Positions 1 to 10,436 of a stretch of 64,000 nt of DNA are shown piece by piece. A program made the translations under genes and the position numbers. The DNA is from Oxalobacteraceae bacterium AB_14 (GTDB lineage Bacteria > Pseudomonadota > Gammaproteobacteria > Burkholderiales > Burkholderiaceae_D). The notes under the pieces are model-generated. The model had not been told where the DNA came from and did not search any database. It worked only from the letters and a program-made list of their open reading frames with translations. The stretch is from contig KB906725.1 of the NCBI GenBank assembly GCA_000381565.1, forward strand, positions 88,515-152,514. Reading direction: 5' to 3'. Every line of letters starts with the position of its first letter. Position 1 is the stretch's first letter.

Positions 1-1991
1 GCGTCGGTCGACAGCAGCAAGCCCTGGCCGGCGCGCAGCGCGGCGCCGTGCGCGGTCTTCAGCTCGGCGCCGAAGCCGGCCGTCCGCAGGCGCTGGTTGT
101 CGCTCTGGTGGCGCAGGTGGCCCAGGTTCAGCTCGTCCGTGCCGGCGTGCGGCGACGCGTGCCGCTGCAGGGCCACGCGCGGCTCGCCCGGATGGTCGTC
201 GAACACCAGCTGGCTGTAGGCGCTGGCGCCGCTCTGGCTGGCGTTCATGGTTTGCGATTTGATGCCCGACAGCGCGGCCGGATGCGCGTGCGCGCCGCTC
301 TCGCCGGGGAACCAGGCCGGGGCGTTGCCGGTCGCCGCGCCGGCGCCCTGGCCGACCTGGTTGTGCTGCGCGTCGCGCGCGCCGCTGCCGTTGTAGACGC
401 TGCCGATCACCACCGGCCGGTCGATGTCGCCGTCGATGAAGTCGATCAGCACTTCGCTGCCGACCCGCGGCACCGCCACCGCGCCCCAGTTGGCGCCGGC
501 CACCGGCGCCAGCGCGGTGGCGACCCGCACCCAGGTGCCGGCAGTGTCGTCGGCCGGTGCGCCGCTGTGGCCGTCCGGGGCCGGATGCGCCAGCCGGCTG
601 TGGCCCTGCTCACCGCGCTGCCAGTGGAATTGCACCTTGATGCGGTGGTCGCGGTCGGTGTGGATCACCGCGCCGGCCGGGCCGACCACGATCGCGGTCT
701 GCTGGCCGCGCACGGTCGGTTTCGGATGCAGCAGCAGGCCGTGGCCGTCGGCGTCGCTGCTGCGGTAGGGCACCTTGCTGCGGATGGCGTCAATGCGGTT
801 GCGGTACAGCGGCCGCTCGCCCTTGCCTGCGCCGACCGCGTGCAGGCTGCCGCCCTGTTCGCGCGCGATCGCCTGCGCCAGCGCGCTCACGCCCAGCGCC
901 TGCGCGGCCGCGTGCCGGATGTCGGTGCTGAGGTTGTTGTGCGCCAGGTGCACCACGCGCGTGATGACGAAGCTGCGTTCGCCGGCGTCGCCGGCGTCGA
1001 GCAGCGCCTGGCCGTCCAGCGTGAAGCGGGTGCCGGCGCCAAGCGTGCGCACGGTGCCGGCGCCGGTGAACACTTCGCGGCCCGCCTCCAGCGCCTCGGC
1101 CTGCCGCTCGGCGATGCGCTGGCCGTGCTCGCGCGTGCCGTAGGCGTAGGCGCCGGGGGCGTCGCGGCTGACCGGCGCCGCCGGGTCGGCGTTGACGCTG
1201 GCGGCCGACGCCGGCCGCGTGCCGTTGCTGCGGTAGTCCCAGCTGGCGAGGTCGACGCCGCCGGCGGTCCAGCGCAGCTCGCTGCGCCAGCGGTCGATGA
1301 CGTCCTCCTTCATCACCGCTCCCGGCTGGGTGAAGCGCACCGTGGCCTGGGCGTTGGGCTGGAAGCTGCCGTTGTGGTCGGCGATCACCATGCTGTGGCT
1401 GCCCAGGCCGGGGCTGGCGGCGTCGCCGCTGTGCTCGAAGTAATAGAACAACCCTTCCTCGCGCATCAGCCGCTCGGCGAAAGCCAGGTTCGATTCCTGG
1501 TACTGGCAGGTCAGCGAGCGCCTGGCGTAGAGGGCGCGGTCGGCCAGGTCGTAGCGCCACTGCGGCACCAGCTTGCCGGGGTCCTGCCAGCCGCCGAACA
1601 CGGCGTCGAGGATGTCGAACACGGTCTGGTCCTGGAACACCCGGCTGTCGCGCCCGGCGGCCAGGAAGGCGTACCAGGGGCCGATGGTCAGTTCGTAGCG
1701 CGCCAGGCCGCCGTCGGCGCCCAGCATGCGCAGCGCCGTCACATGGCCGTGGAAGGGCCGCAGCTGGTCGCGGCTGGTCGCCGTCATCAGTTCCAGCAGC
1801 ACCGGCTGGCCCAGCAGCGACTTCAGCGGGATCGCCGCGTCGCTGGCCAGGGCGGTCACCGTCAGCTGGTAGGGCTGGCTCAGGGCTTCCTCGCCGCGCA
1901 GGCATTCGGCCACCAGGGTGTCCGCGCCCAGCGGCGTGGTCAGCCGGAGAATACGGTGGTCCTGGGTCAAACTGTCTGGCAGCGCAAGCAT
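1..1991 (-). CDS. vgrG: Type VI secretion tip protein VgrG, 3' end outside window
   Basis: VgrG (TssI) trimers form the spike on the Hcp tube of the type VI secretion apparatus and carry or recruit effectors. I read about 663 codons from an ATG at 1991, preceded by GAAGGG about 9 bases upstream; the frame runs off the left edge. The N-terminal part has the gp27-like hub region (FGGWQDPGK, then EEGLFYYFEH near residues 185-195). A gp5-like OB fold follows (DRDHRIKVQFHW, then GSEVLIDFIDGDIDRPVVIG). Next comes the beginning of the DUF2345-type tail (DELNLGHL, LRAGQGLLLSTDA). No hcp, tss or effector/immunity gene lies in the window, so this looks like an orphan or island-edge vgrG. What the missing C-terminus carries cannot be seen. 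Confidence 0.9.
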   Translation of the reverse strand, partial: MLALPDSLTQDHRILRLTTPLGADTLVAECLRGEEALSQPYQLTVTALASDAAIPLKSLLGQPVLLELMTATSRDQLRPFHGHVTALRMLGADGGLARYELTIGPWYAFLAAGRDSRVFQDQTVFDILDAVFGGWQDPGKLVPQWRYDLADRALYARRSLTCQYQESNLAFAERLMREEGLFYYFEHSGDAASPGLGSHSMVIADHNGSFQPNAQATVRFTQPGAVMKEDVIDRWRSELRWTAGGVDLASWDYRSNGTRPASAASVNADPAAPVSRDAPGAYAYGTREHGQRIAERQAEALEAGREVFTGAGTVRTLGAGTRFTLDGQALLDAGDAGERSFVITRVVHLAHNNLSTDIRHAAAQALGVSALAQAIAREQGGSLHAVGAGKGERPLYRNRIDAIRSKVPYRSSDADGHGLLLHPKPTVRGQQTAIVVGPAGAVIHTDRDHRIKVQFHWQRGEQGHSRLAHPAPDGHSGAPADDTAGTWVRVATALAPVAGANWGAVAVPRVGSEVLIDFIDGDIDRPVVIGSVYNGSGARDAQHNQVGQGAGAATGNAPAWFPGESGAHAHPAALSGIKSQTMNASQSGASAYSQLVFDDHPGEPRVALQRHASPHAGTDELNLGHLRHQSDNQRLRTAGFGAELKTAHGAALRAGQGLLLSTD

Positions 1992-2054
1992 GGATTTCAG
2001 CCCTTCAAGATAACGACGGAATTAGTAAATTACTATGATTTATCCGGCATTACA

Positions 2055-2096
2055 CCTGAGTTAGCTCAGTTGGGCAAGAGTGATACGATTGAAATC
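2055..2096. other. Short dyad resembling a tRNA D-arm in the vgrG leader
   Basis: The gap between the GGDEF-EAL gene and vgrG contains CTGAG-TTAG-CTCAG (2056-2069), a 5-bp perfect inverted repeat, followed by GTTGGGCAAGAG. It resembles the D-arm of a tRNA on the plus strand. No anticodon stem, T-arm or acceptor pairing follows, so I do not call a tRNA. It may be a small hairpin or an operator. Confidence 0.3.
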
Positions 2097-2101
2097 GGGC
2101 T

Positions 2102-4912
2102 TTACTGGCCGCGCAGCAGCTGGTCGAACTGCTCGGCCGGCATCGGCCGGGCGAACAGATAGCCCTGGCCGTAGTCGCAGCCGGCGGCGGCCAGCAGGTC
2201 GCGCTGTTCCGGCGTTTCCACGCCCTCGGCGATCACCCGCAGGCCCAGCTTGTGGGCCATGACGATGATCGCGTCCGACAGCGCCATATCGCTCGAATCG
2301 GGCGCCAGGTTGCGGGTGAAGGAGCGGTCGATCTTCAGGTAGTCGATGTCGAACTTCTTCAGGTAGGACAGCGATGAGTAGCCGGTGCCGAAGTCGTCCA
2401 GCGCCACCTGGATGCCGGCGTCGCGCAGCTGCAGCAGCTTGTTGCTGACGGTGGCGTTGGCGTCGAGCAGCAAGCCCTCGGTGATTTCCACCACCACCGC
2501 CTGGCCCGGCAGGCCCAGCGCCTGCAAATAGCTGAGCCAGGAATCGTAGGCGCCGTCCTCGCGCGCGAACTCCAGCGGCGACTGGTTGACGCTGACCTGG
2601 AATTCCGGATGGTGCTCGTGGCGCCAGCGCTGCACCCAGCGCGCCGATTCGCGGAACACCCATTCGCCGATGTCGATGATCAGGCCGCTGGCCTCGGCCA
2701 GCGGGATGAAGTCCATCGGGCTGACCAGGCCGCGCTGCGGGTGGTTCCAGCGTATCAGCGCCTCGGCCTTGTGGATGCGGCCGCTCTTGAGGTGGACGAT
2801 GGGCTGGAAATACAGCTCGAACTGCTCGGCCTTGAGCGCGCCGCGCAGGTCGTTGGTCAGGCGCATGCGGTTCAGCGCCGCCACCTGCAGGGTCGGCGTG
2901 AAATAGCTGTAGCGGTTGCGCCCGGCCCCCTTGGCGGCGTACATGGCCTGGTCGGCGTGCTTGAGCAGGTCGTCGATGTCGAGCGCGTCGTCCGGATACA
3001 GGGTGATGCCGATGCTGGCCGAGACGAAGGCCTGCTCCTGCCCCAGCGGGAAGGGCAGGCGCAGGCTGTCGATGATGTGCTGGGCGATGTGCTCGACCCG
3101 CTCGGTGCCGTCGAGCTCGGACAGGATCACGGTGAACTCGTCGCCGCCCAGGCGCGCCACCGTGTCCGACTTGCGCACGCAGGCGCTGATGCGGCGCGCC
3201 GCGTCCACCAGCAGGATGTCGCCCTGGTGGTGGCCGAGGGTGTCGTTGACCTCCTTGAAGTGGTCGAGGTCGATGAACAGGATGGCGATGTGCGAGCGGT
3301 CGCGCTGGCTCTTGAGCATGTCGTGCGCCAGCCGGTCGTGGAACATGCGGCGGTTGGGCAGCTGGGTCAGCGGGTCGAAGTTGGCCTGCTGCCAGATCAG
3401 CGCCTCGCTCTGCTTCTTGTCGGTGACGTCCTCGATCATGCACAGGTGGTGCGGATGGCTGCCCTGCTCGGTCTCGATGGCGGTGACCGACACCTCGATC
3501 CAGACCAGCTCGCCGTCCGGGCGGAACAGCCGGTTGGTGATCTTGAAGCTGCCGATCTCGTGCAGCAGCAGCCGCCCCATCTGCACCTTGAGCTGGGCCA
3601 CGTCCTCCGGGTGGCCGGCCTCCAGCCAGCGCATCGCGCCCAGCTCGGCCTGCGAGCGGCCGACGATTTCCTGGAAGCGCGGGTTGATGTCGCGGTATTC
3701 GTAGGTGACCGAATCGACCAGCGCGATGCCCAGCGGCGAGGCTTCGAACATGGTGCGGAAGCGCTGCTCGCCGGTGCGGATGGCGGCGTTGGCGCGGCGC
3801 CGCTCGCGCGCCAGCAAGCTGAAGTGGACGGCCGCGCCCAGCGCCAGCACCAGCGCGGCGCCGCCCAGCACGCGGTACAGCCACAGCAGGCTGGCGCCGC
3901 CGCCGTCGGCGTGGTACAGGAAGCCGTCGAAATTGGCGTTCTTCGGCACCATGCCCAGGCCGGCGTAGACGTCGGCGATGTGGCGCCAGCGCTCCGGGTT
4001 CTGGTAGCCGATCTCGACGAGCACCGGCTGCACCAGCGGCACCATCTGGCGCGCCTCGTACAGCAGGTGGGCGCGGTCGCTGCGGCGCGAGTACTTGCTG
4101 AGGATGAGGTCGGCCGTCTGCTCCTGGTGGCTCATGGCCCACTGCCAGCCGCGCATGCTGGCGGCGCGGAAGGCGCGCACCCGCGCCGGATGGTTGGCGA
4201 TCTCGCGCTCGCTGGTGAACAGGTTGTCGCCGTAGAAGTCGATGCCGACCGAGCGCGGACTGTAGATGTCGTAGGGGAAGCCGAGGCGCTCGAAGGTGTC
4301 CGGCTCGTTGGTGGTGTAGACCGCGATGGCGTCCACCTTGCCGTTGATCAGGTCGGCCGTGTTGTAGCTCGGCTCGACCCGCTGGAAACTGCTGGCGGGG
4401 ATGCCTTCCTTGATCAGGTAGGCCAGCAGCTCGTCGGCGCTGCCGAGCTCGTCGACCAGCGAACCGATCATCGCGCGCTTGCCGATGATGCGGCGGATGT
4501 CGGGCTCGGCGCTGGTCTGGCGCATCGCCAGCGCATACGGCGAGTGCTGGAACACCACGCCCAGCACCACCACCGGCTTGCCGGCCAGGCGCGCCAGCAG
4601 CAGGCTGCTGGCGCCGACGCCGTACTCGGCCTTGCCGGCGGCGACGTCGCGCTCCGGCTCGTTGCCGTCCGCGCCTTCGACGATGCGCACGTCCAGCCCG
4701 GCCTCGCGGTAATAGCCCTGCTCCAGCGCGGCGTAGTAGCCGGCGAACTGGAACTGGTGGTGATGCTTGAGTTGCAGCGTGACCCGGTCCTGCGCCGCGG
4801 CGGGCGCCAGCCACAGCGCGGGCAGCAGCGCCAGCAGCGTCAGGCCGGCACGGCGCCGCCGGCGCGGCGCGCCGACGGGGGAAGGGGTGGGGACAGGTTC
4901 ACGTACGGGCAC
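2102..4912 (-). CDS. NMT1-like sensor - PAS - GGDEF - EAL cyclic-di-GMP protein
   Basis: Predicted membrane signalling protein that makes and/or degrades c-di-GMP. After a signal/anchor ([17 protein letters not shown]) comes a periplasmic NMT1/THI5-like substrate-binding domain of about 230 residues ([17 protein letters not shown] near its start). A membrane segment ([20 protein letters not shown]), a PAS domain, GGDEF and EAL follow. The cyclase motif RLGGDEF is intact, with an RxxD inhibitory site (RKSD) five residues before GGDEF. The EAL half has [13 protein letters not shown] and [10 protein letters not shown], so both activities may be functional. I start at GTG 4912 (936 aa). The frame stays open to 5005, but that extension crosses a -10-like TACACT (4946-4951), approaches the upstream gene's terminator and has no ribosome site. 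The fusion suggests direct sensing of a small ligand such as a pyrimidine; the ligand is unknown. Confidence 0.88.
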   Translation of the reverse strand: MPVREPVPTPSPVGAPRRRRRAGLTLLALLPALWLAPAAAQDRVTLQLKHHHQFQFAGYYAALEQGYYREAGLDVRIVEGADGNEPERDVAAGKAEYGVGASSLLLARLAGKPVVVLGVVFQHSPYALAMRQTSAEPDIRRIIGKRAMIGSLVDELGSADELLAYLIKEGIPASSFQRVEPSYNTADLINGKVDAIAVYTTNEPDTFERLGFPYDIYSPRSVGIDFYGDNLFTSEREIANHPARVRAFRAASMRGWQWAMSHQEQTADLILSKYSRRSDRAHLLYEARQMVPLVQPVLVEIGYQNPERWRHIADVYAGLGMVPKNANFDGFLYHADGGGASLLWLYRVLGGAALVLALGAAVHFSLLARERRRANAAIRTGEQRFRTMFEASPLGIALVDSVTYEYRDINPRFQEIVGRSQAELGAMRWLEAGHPEDVAQLKVQMGRLLLHEIGSFKITNRLFRPDGELVWIEVSVTAIETEQGSHPHHLCMIEDVTDKKQSEALIWQQANFDPLTQLPNRRMFHDRLAHDMLKSQRDRSHIAILFIDLDHFKEVNDTLGHHQGDILLVDAARRISACVRKSDTVARLGGDEFTVILSELDGTERVEHIAQHIIDSLRLPFPLGQEQAFVSASIGITLYPDDALDIDDLLKHADQAMYAAKGAGRNRYSYFTPTLQVAALNRMRLTNDLRGALKAEQFELYFQPIVHLKSGRIHKAEALIRWNHPQRGLVSPMDFIPLAEASGLIIDIGEWVFRESARWVQRWRHEHHPEFQVSVNQSPLEFAREDGAYDSWLSYLQALGLPGQAVVVEITEGLLLDANATVSNKLLQLRDAGIQVALDDFGTGYSSLSYLKKFDIDYLKIDRSFTRNLAPDSSDMALSDAIIVMAHKLGLRVIAEGVETPEQRDLLAAAGCDYGQGYLFARPMPAEQFDQLLRGQ

Positions 4913-4945
4913 TAGTGTTTTTCCAGAGAATCGCGGGCTAGCTGT

Positions 4946-4951
4946 AGTGTA
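4946..4951 (-). promoter_or_regulatory. Candidate -10 element (TACACT) of the NMT1-GGDEF-EAL gene
   Basis: On the minus strand CGGCTACACT lies 34-43 bases before the GTG at 4912. The same 10-mer occurs in front of two other starts in this window (12788 and 21011), which supports a promoter role. No convincing -35 was found. A start site near 4939 would place transcription inside the longer reading frame, favouring the GTG start. Confidence 0.4.
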
Positions 4952-5000
4952 GCCGCTTCGGCGGCCGAAATCGTCGCTTTCCGACAATACACAGGCATAA

Positions 5001-5037
5001 AACACAACGGACGGCCAGGCGTCAGCCTGCCGTCCGT
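5001..5037 (-). terminator. Intrinsic terminator of the RCC1-repeat gene
   Basis: Twenty bases after the stop at 5058, the minus strand carries ACGGACGG / CCGTCCGT arms (5007-5014 and 5030-5037) with an inner CAGGC/GCCTG stem and a GTCA loop. A T-rich stretch follows (TGTGTTTTA on the minus strand). Confidence 0.75.
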
Positions 5038-5057
5038 CGCACTGCCGGTGGGACTAC

Positions 5058-6497
5058 TTAGTTCGGGATGGCGACCGGCACCGGCGCCTGGGCATTGTCG
5101 CCCTTGCCCAACTGGCCTTCCGCGTTGCGGCCCCAGCCCCACAGCGTATTGTCCGAACGCAGGCCGAAGCTGTGCAGCGCGCCCGCGGTGACTGACAGCC
5201 AGTTGCTGGCGGTGCCCACCTGCACCGGCGTCGGGCTGTCCGGGCCGCCGGTGCCGAGCTGGCTCTCGGCGTTGCTGCCCCAGCCCCACAGCTGGCCGTC
5301 GCGGGTCACCGCGATGGTGTGGGTGGAACCCGACGCCGCCGCCAGCCAGTTGCTGCCGACGCCGATCGGGGTCGGCGCGTTGATGTCGGTCGAGCCATTA
5401 TTGCCGACCTGGCCAAAGGTGTTGCTGCCCCAGCCGTACATGGCGCCGTCGGTGCGGACCGCCACCGAGTGGTTGGCGCCGGCCGCCAGCGACGACCACT
5501 GGAACGCGCCGATCTTGGCCGGCGAAACGATATCCACCTTGCCGCCGTTGCCGACCTGGCCGCTGGCATTGCCGCCCCAGGCATACAGGTTGAGGTTGTC
5601 CTTGACGATGGCCAGCGTATGGGTGTCGCCGGCGCTGACCGTCAGCCACGCTTTGAGGCCGGCCGGCAGCGGCACCAGGGTCGGCTGCAGCCGGTCGATG
5701 TTGGTGCCGTCGCCCAGCTGGCCGTTGAAGTTACGCCCCCAGCCGTACATGGCGCCGCCGGTCTTGATCGCGAACGCGTGCGACTTGCCGGCCGCGACAA
5801 AGGCCCAGTCGCTGTCCTTGCCGACCTTGGTCGGGACCGGATGCGGGTCGGTGTCGGACGTGCCCAGGCCGAGCGTGCCGTTCTGGTTGGAGCCCCAGGT
5901 CCACAGGGTGCCGTCGCTGCGCAGCGCCACCACGAACTGTTCGCCCACCACCATCTGCTTCCACAGCGTGCTGCCGCCGCTGACCAGCGTCGGCGTGTTG
6001 CGGTCGGTTTTGGTGCTGTCACCGAGCTGGCCGCGGATGTTCGAGCCCCAGCCGTACAGGCTGCCGTCGGACTTGTGGCCGATGGTCTGGTTGCCGCCAG
6101 CGGTCACGCCGTTCCACTGGGCGATGACGTTGACGGCCAGGGTGCCGACCACGCCGTCCTGGGTCGCGGTCACCGTGTCGGAGCCGACCGCCTTGCCGGT
6201 CACCGTGCCGGCCGGAACGATGGTGGCCACCGCGCCGCCGCCCTTGAAGGCCCACACCAGGCCGGTGGTGGTGTTGAGCGCCTTGGTGGTGTTGTCGGAA
6301 TAGGTGCCGGTGGCCGTCAGCGGCACGGCGATGCCGATCGGGATGGTGGTGGCGCTGGCCGCGATGGCGATCGATTTGAGCGTCACCGGGGTCGGCGTGG
6401 CCGGCGTGGTGCTGCTGCTGCCGCCACCGCCGCCGCACGCGGCCAGGACGGCCAGCACGGGCACCAGCAGCAGGGTCGGGAATGTAAAGTTTTTCAT
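5058..6497 (-). CDS. RCC1-repeat lipoprotein with N-terminal Ig-like (Big) domain
   Basis: A 479-residue exported lipoprotein. The signal ends in the lipobox LAAC (Cys21), followed by a Gly/Ser/Thr-rich linker. Residues about 40-130 look like a bacterial Ig-like domain (LKSIAIAASATTIPIGIAVP, then ATQDGVVGTLAVNV). The rest is a seven-bladed RCC1-type propeller. I count seven WGSN/WGRN-x-x-GQLG type repeats, for example GWGSNIRGQLGD, GWGRNFNGQLGD and GWGRNAEGQLGKG. The start is the ATG at 6497, with GGAAG upstream. The frame is open far beyond it, but that part is antisense-like nonsense of the neighbouring radical SAM gene. RCC1 propellers in bacteria are mostly surface proteins of unknown function; binding or adhesion is a guess. 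Confidence 0.88.
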   Translation of the reverse strand: MKNFTFPTLLLVPVLAVLAACGGGGGSSSTTPATPTPVTLKSIAIAASATTIPIGIAVPLTATGTYSDNTTKALNTTTGLVWAFKGGGAVATIVPAGTVTGKAVGSDTVTATQDGVVGTLAVNVIAQWNGVTAGGNQTIGHKSDGSLYGWGSNIRGQLGDSTKTDRNTPTLVSGGSTLWKQMVVGEQFVVALRSDGTLWTWGSNQNGTLGLGTSDTDPHPVPTKVGKDSDWAFVAAGKSHAFAIKTGGAMYGWGRNFNGQLGDGTNIDRLQPTLVPLPAGLKAWLTVSAGDTHTLAIVKDNLNLYAWGGNASGQVGNGGKVDIVSPAKIGAFQWSSLAAGANHSVAVRTDGAMYGWGSNTFGQVGNNGSTDINAPTPIGVGSNWLAAASGSTHTIAVTRDGQLWGWGSNAESQLGTGGPDSPTPVQVGTASNWLSVTAGALHSFGLRSDNTLWGWGRNAEGQLGKGDNAQAPVPVAIPN

Positions 6498-6667
6498 GTT
6501 CTTCCAGTTCACAGAATGAGGTCTGCGTGCGGGGCCAACCGGACCGGTGGCCAGCTTGCAACCAGTGTAGCCGCAAGCGGTCTCCACGCATCGTCGGAGC
6601 AAGCCTGAATTATCCACGCAATTGCACCGATGGGGGTATTTAACAACATTTCCCGAGTGGAATAGAC

Positions 6668-6692
6668 AAAAAAAAGCAACGCCACCGTGGCG
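6668..6692 (-). terminator. Intrinsic terminator of the YgiQ-type gene
   Basis: About 60 bases beyond the stop at 6755, the minus strand reads CGCCA-CGG-TGGCG, a short GC stem (6680-6692). TTGC and then eight T residues follow (6668-6675 on the plus strand as A). Between this and the RCC1 gene start (6497) I see only that gene's leader. Confidence 0.6.
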
Positions 6693-6754
6693 ACGCTGCT
6701 GGCCGGAGCGGCCGGGCCGGCCGCTGCGCGGCTGATTTGCGGCCGATTTGCGGC

Positions 6755-9142
<2,388 letters not shown>

Positions 9143-9232
9143 TGTACCGGAAATGCCCCGGCCCTGCTCAGGGCGGAAAGAAAAATTCTTTTAGTATTCA
9201 ATCACTTGAGTGTCAATGATGCAGGATTTACA

Positions 9233-9260
9233 TTGCTATAGTCCGCAACTTTGCTATAAC
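9233..9260 (+). promoter_or_regulatory. Candidate sigma70 promoter for the DUF1269 gene
   Basis: TTGCTA (9233-9238) and TATAAC (9255-9260) are separated by 16 bases and lie 30 bases before the ATG at 9290. TTGCTATA occurs twice in tandem here, so the exact hexamer pairing is uncertain. Confidence 0.5.
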
Positions 9261-9289
9261 GGTTAGACACCTGCCACCGGGAGACCATC

Positions 9290-9799
9290 ATGCGACGCCG
9301 ACTTTATTTCATGCTGCCCGACGTGCCGAGCGCCCGCGCCATGCTCGACGAGCTGCTGCTGGCGCGGATCGAAATCAGCCATATGCGCTTCATGGCCAGG
9401 GATGGCCTGCCGCCGGACATGCCGGACGTCGGCTTCCTGCAGAAGACCGACCTGGTGCACGGCGCCCAGCTGGGCGTGGTGATCGGCGCCATCGTCGGCC
9501 TCGGCGCCGGGGTATTCCTGACCTTGTTCCCGGTGGACGGCATGACCCTGCGCACCGCCGCCATCCTGCTGGTGGCCGTGGGCGGGGCGATCTTCGGCGG
9601 CTGGGCCTCCGGCATGAACGCGGCGGCCGTGCCGAACACCCGGCTCAAGCAGTTCACGCCGCGCATCGAGCAGGGCCAGGTACTGTTGATGGTGGACGTG
9701 CCGGTGCGGCGCGTCGAAGAAATCGAAGAGATGATCGCCAAGCGTCATCCCGAAATCAGCTTTGGCGGTATGGAACCGCCGATGCTGGCGTTTCCGTAA
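9290..9799 (+). CDS. DUF1269-type small membrane protein
   Basis: A 169-residue protein resembling DUF1269/general-stress-type membrane proteins. It has an N-terminal cytosolic region (residues 1-55), two glycine-rich membrane helices (about 61-80 and 87-107; GVVIGAIVGLGAGVFLTLF, AVGGAIFGGWASGMNAAA) and a C-terminal soluble segment (VPVRRVEEIEEMIAKRHPEI) that probably returns to the cytosol. The glycine spacing resembles a glycine zipper. The ribosome site GGGAGA precedes the ATG at 9290. It is a single-gene unit, divergent from the YgiQ-type gene and convergent with the DUF4404 gene, with a shared terminator between. Function unknown; the stress link is by family only. Confidence 0.75.
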   Translation: MRRRLYFMLPDVPSARAMLDELLLARIEISHMRFMARDGLPPDMPDVGFLQKTDLVHGAQLGVVIGAIVGLGAGVFLTLFPVDGMTLRTAAILLVAVGGAIFGGWASGMNAAAVPNTRLKQFTPRIEQGQVLLMVDVPVRRVEEIEEMIAKRHPEISFGGMEPPMLAFP

Positions 9800-9808
9800 C
9801 GCCGGCTG

Positions 9809-9831
9809 CCCGGGGACCTGGATTCCCCGGG
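9809..9831. terminator. Bidirectional GC-rich hairpin between convergent genes
   Basis: CCCGGGGA-N7-TCCCCGGG, an 8-bp perfect stem, lies between the stops of the DUF1269 (9799) and DUF4404 (9846) genes. No strong T-tract is seen on either side. Confidence 0.55.
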
Positions 9832-9845
9832 TCCTCCCGCCTGCT

Positions 9846-10130
9846 TTAGATCCCCATGCTGGACAGGATATTGCCCAATTCGCGCAGGGCCGGCTCGAGT
9901 TGCGGATGCTGGGCGGCGAACTTGGCGGAAATTTCCTGGGTGCGTTCGGCCAGGCCGAAGGTGGTGCTCTCGCCCGGGTTGGCTTCGGCGGCGGCGGCGC
10001 GGCGCTCCAGCAGTTGCTTGATGTCGCCGTCCAGCTGCGTCAGCAGTTCCTGCAGTTCGTCGTCGATCGGACCGGCGCCGGCCAGCTGGCTGCGCAGGGA
10101 ACTCAGTGAAGTCTTCAGATTGCTGTCCAT
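9846..10130 (-). CDS. DUF4404 family protein
   Basis: A small, acidic, largely helical 94-residue protein without signal or membrane segment. The pattern fits DUF4404: an N-terminal helix (LKTSLSSLRSQLAG), a central coiled-coil-like helix (LLTQLDGDIKQLLERR) and a C-terminal QHPQLEPALRELGNILSSMG. Function unknown. The downstream side carries a strong hairpin. The gene lies 9 bases after the VF530 gene on the same strand, so the two are probably cotranscribed. Confidence 0.7.
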   Translation of the reverse strand: MDSNLKTSLSSLRSQLAGAGPIDDELQELLTQLDGDIKQLLERRAAAAEANPGESTTFGLAERTQEISAKFAAQHPQLEPALRELGNILSSMGI

Positions 10131-10139
10131 AATAATTCC

Positions 10140-10349
10140 CTAGTCGGTAAATGTCGTGGCGACGTAGAGTTCTTCGACTCTGGCGCGGGCCCACGGTGTC
10201 TTGCGTAAAAATTTCAGGCTGGACTTGATGCTCGGATCGCTGATGAAGCAATTGATGTCGATCCGTAGCCCCAGCTGTTCCCAGCCGTAATGCGCGTGCA
10301 AACGGGTCACGATGGCTTCCAGCGTCACGCCGTGCAGTTCGTTGCTCAT
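10140..10349 (-). CDS. VF530-like DNA-binding protein (DUF2132)
   Basis: A 69-residue protein matching the VF530/DUF2132 family over its full length ([49 protein letters not shown]). Family members are small compact proteins reported to bind DNA; the target and role are unknown. The gene overlaps nothing and sits 9 bases upstream of the DUF4404 gene. Confidence 0.85.
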   Translation of the reverse strand: MSNELHGVTLEAIVTRLHAHYGWEQLGLRIDINCFISDPSIKSSLKFLRKTPWARARVEELYVATTFTD

Positions 10350-10368
10350 AGTTCTATCTTACTCACAA

Positions 10369-10413
10369 AATGAAAGGGCCGGACTCGATTCTTACACAAA
10401 TCGAGTCCGGCCC
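10369..10413 (-). terminator. Terminator of the M3 peptidase gene (14-bp perfect stem)
   Basis: GGGCCGGACTCGAT (10376-10389) and its exact reverse complement (10400-10413) flank a 10-base loop. On the minus strand TTTCATTTTGTG follows. It lies 24 bases after the peptidase stop at 10437. Confidence 0.8.
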
Positions 10414-10436
10414 ATGGTTCCTTGCGCCGCTTGGGC

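Noticed and set aside
2055..2096. tRNA-like sequence (D-arm pattern)
   Set aside because: No anticodon stem-loop, T-arm, or acceptor stem can be paired; a 5-bp dyad explains the resemblance.
48..2162. A 704-codon plus-strand frame at the left edge, and similar frames opposite ygiQ (6737-9112), the M3 peptidase (10422-12590) and GH31 (13642-16173)
   Set aside because: All are complements of recognisable genes and show no family motifs or ribosome sites.
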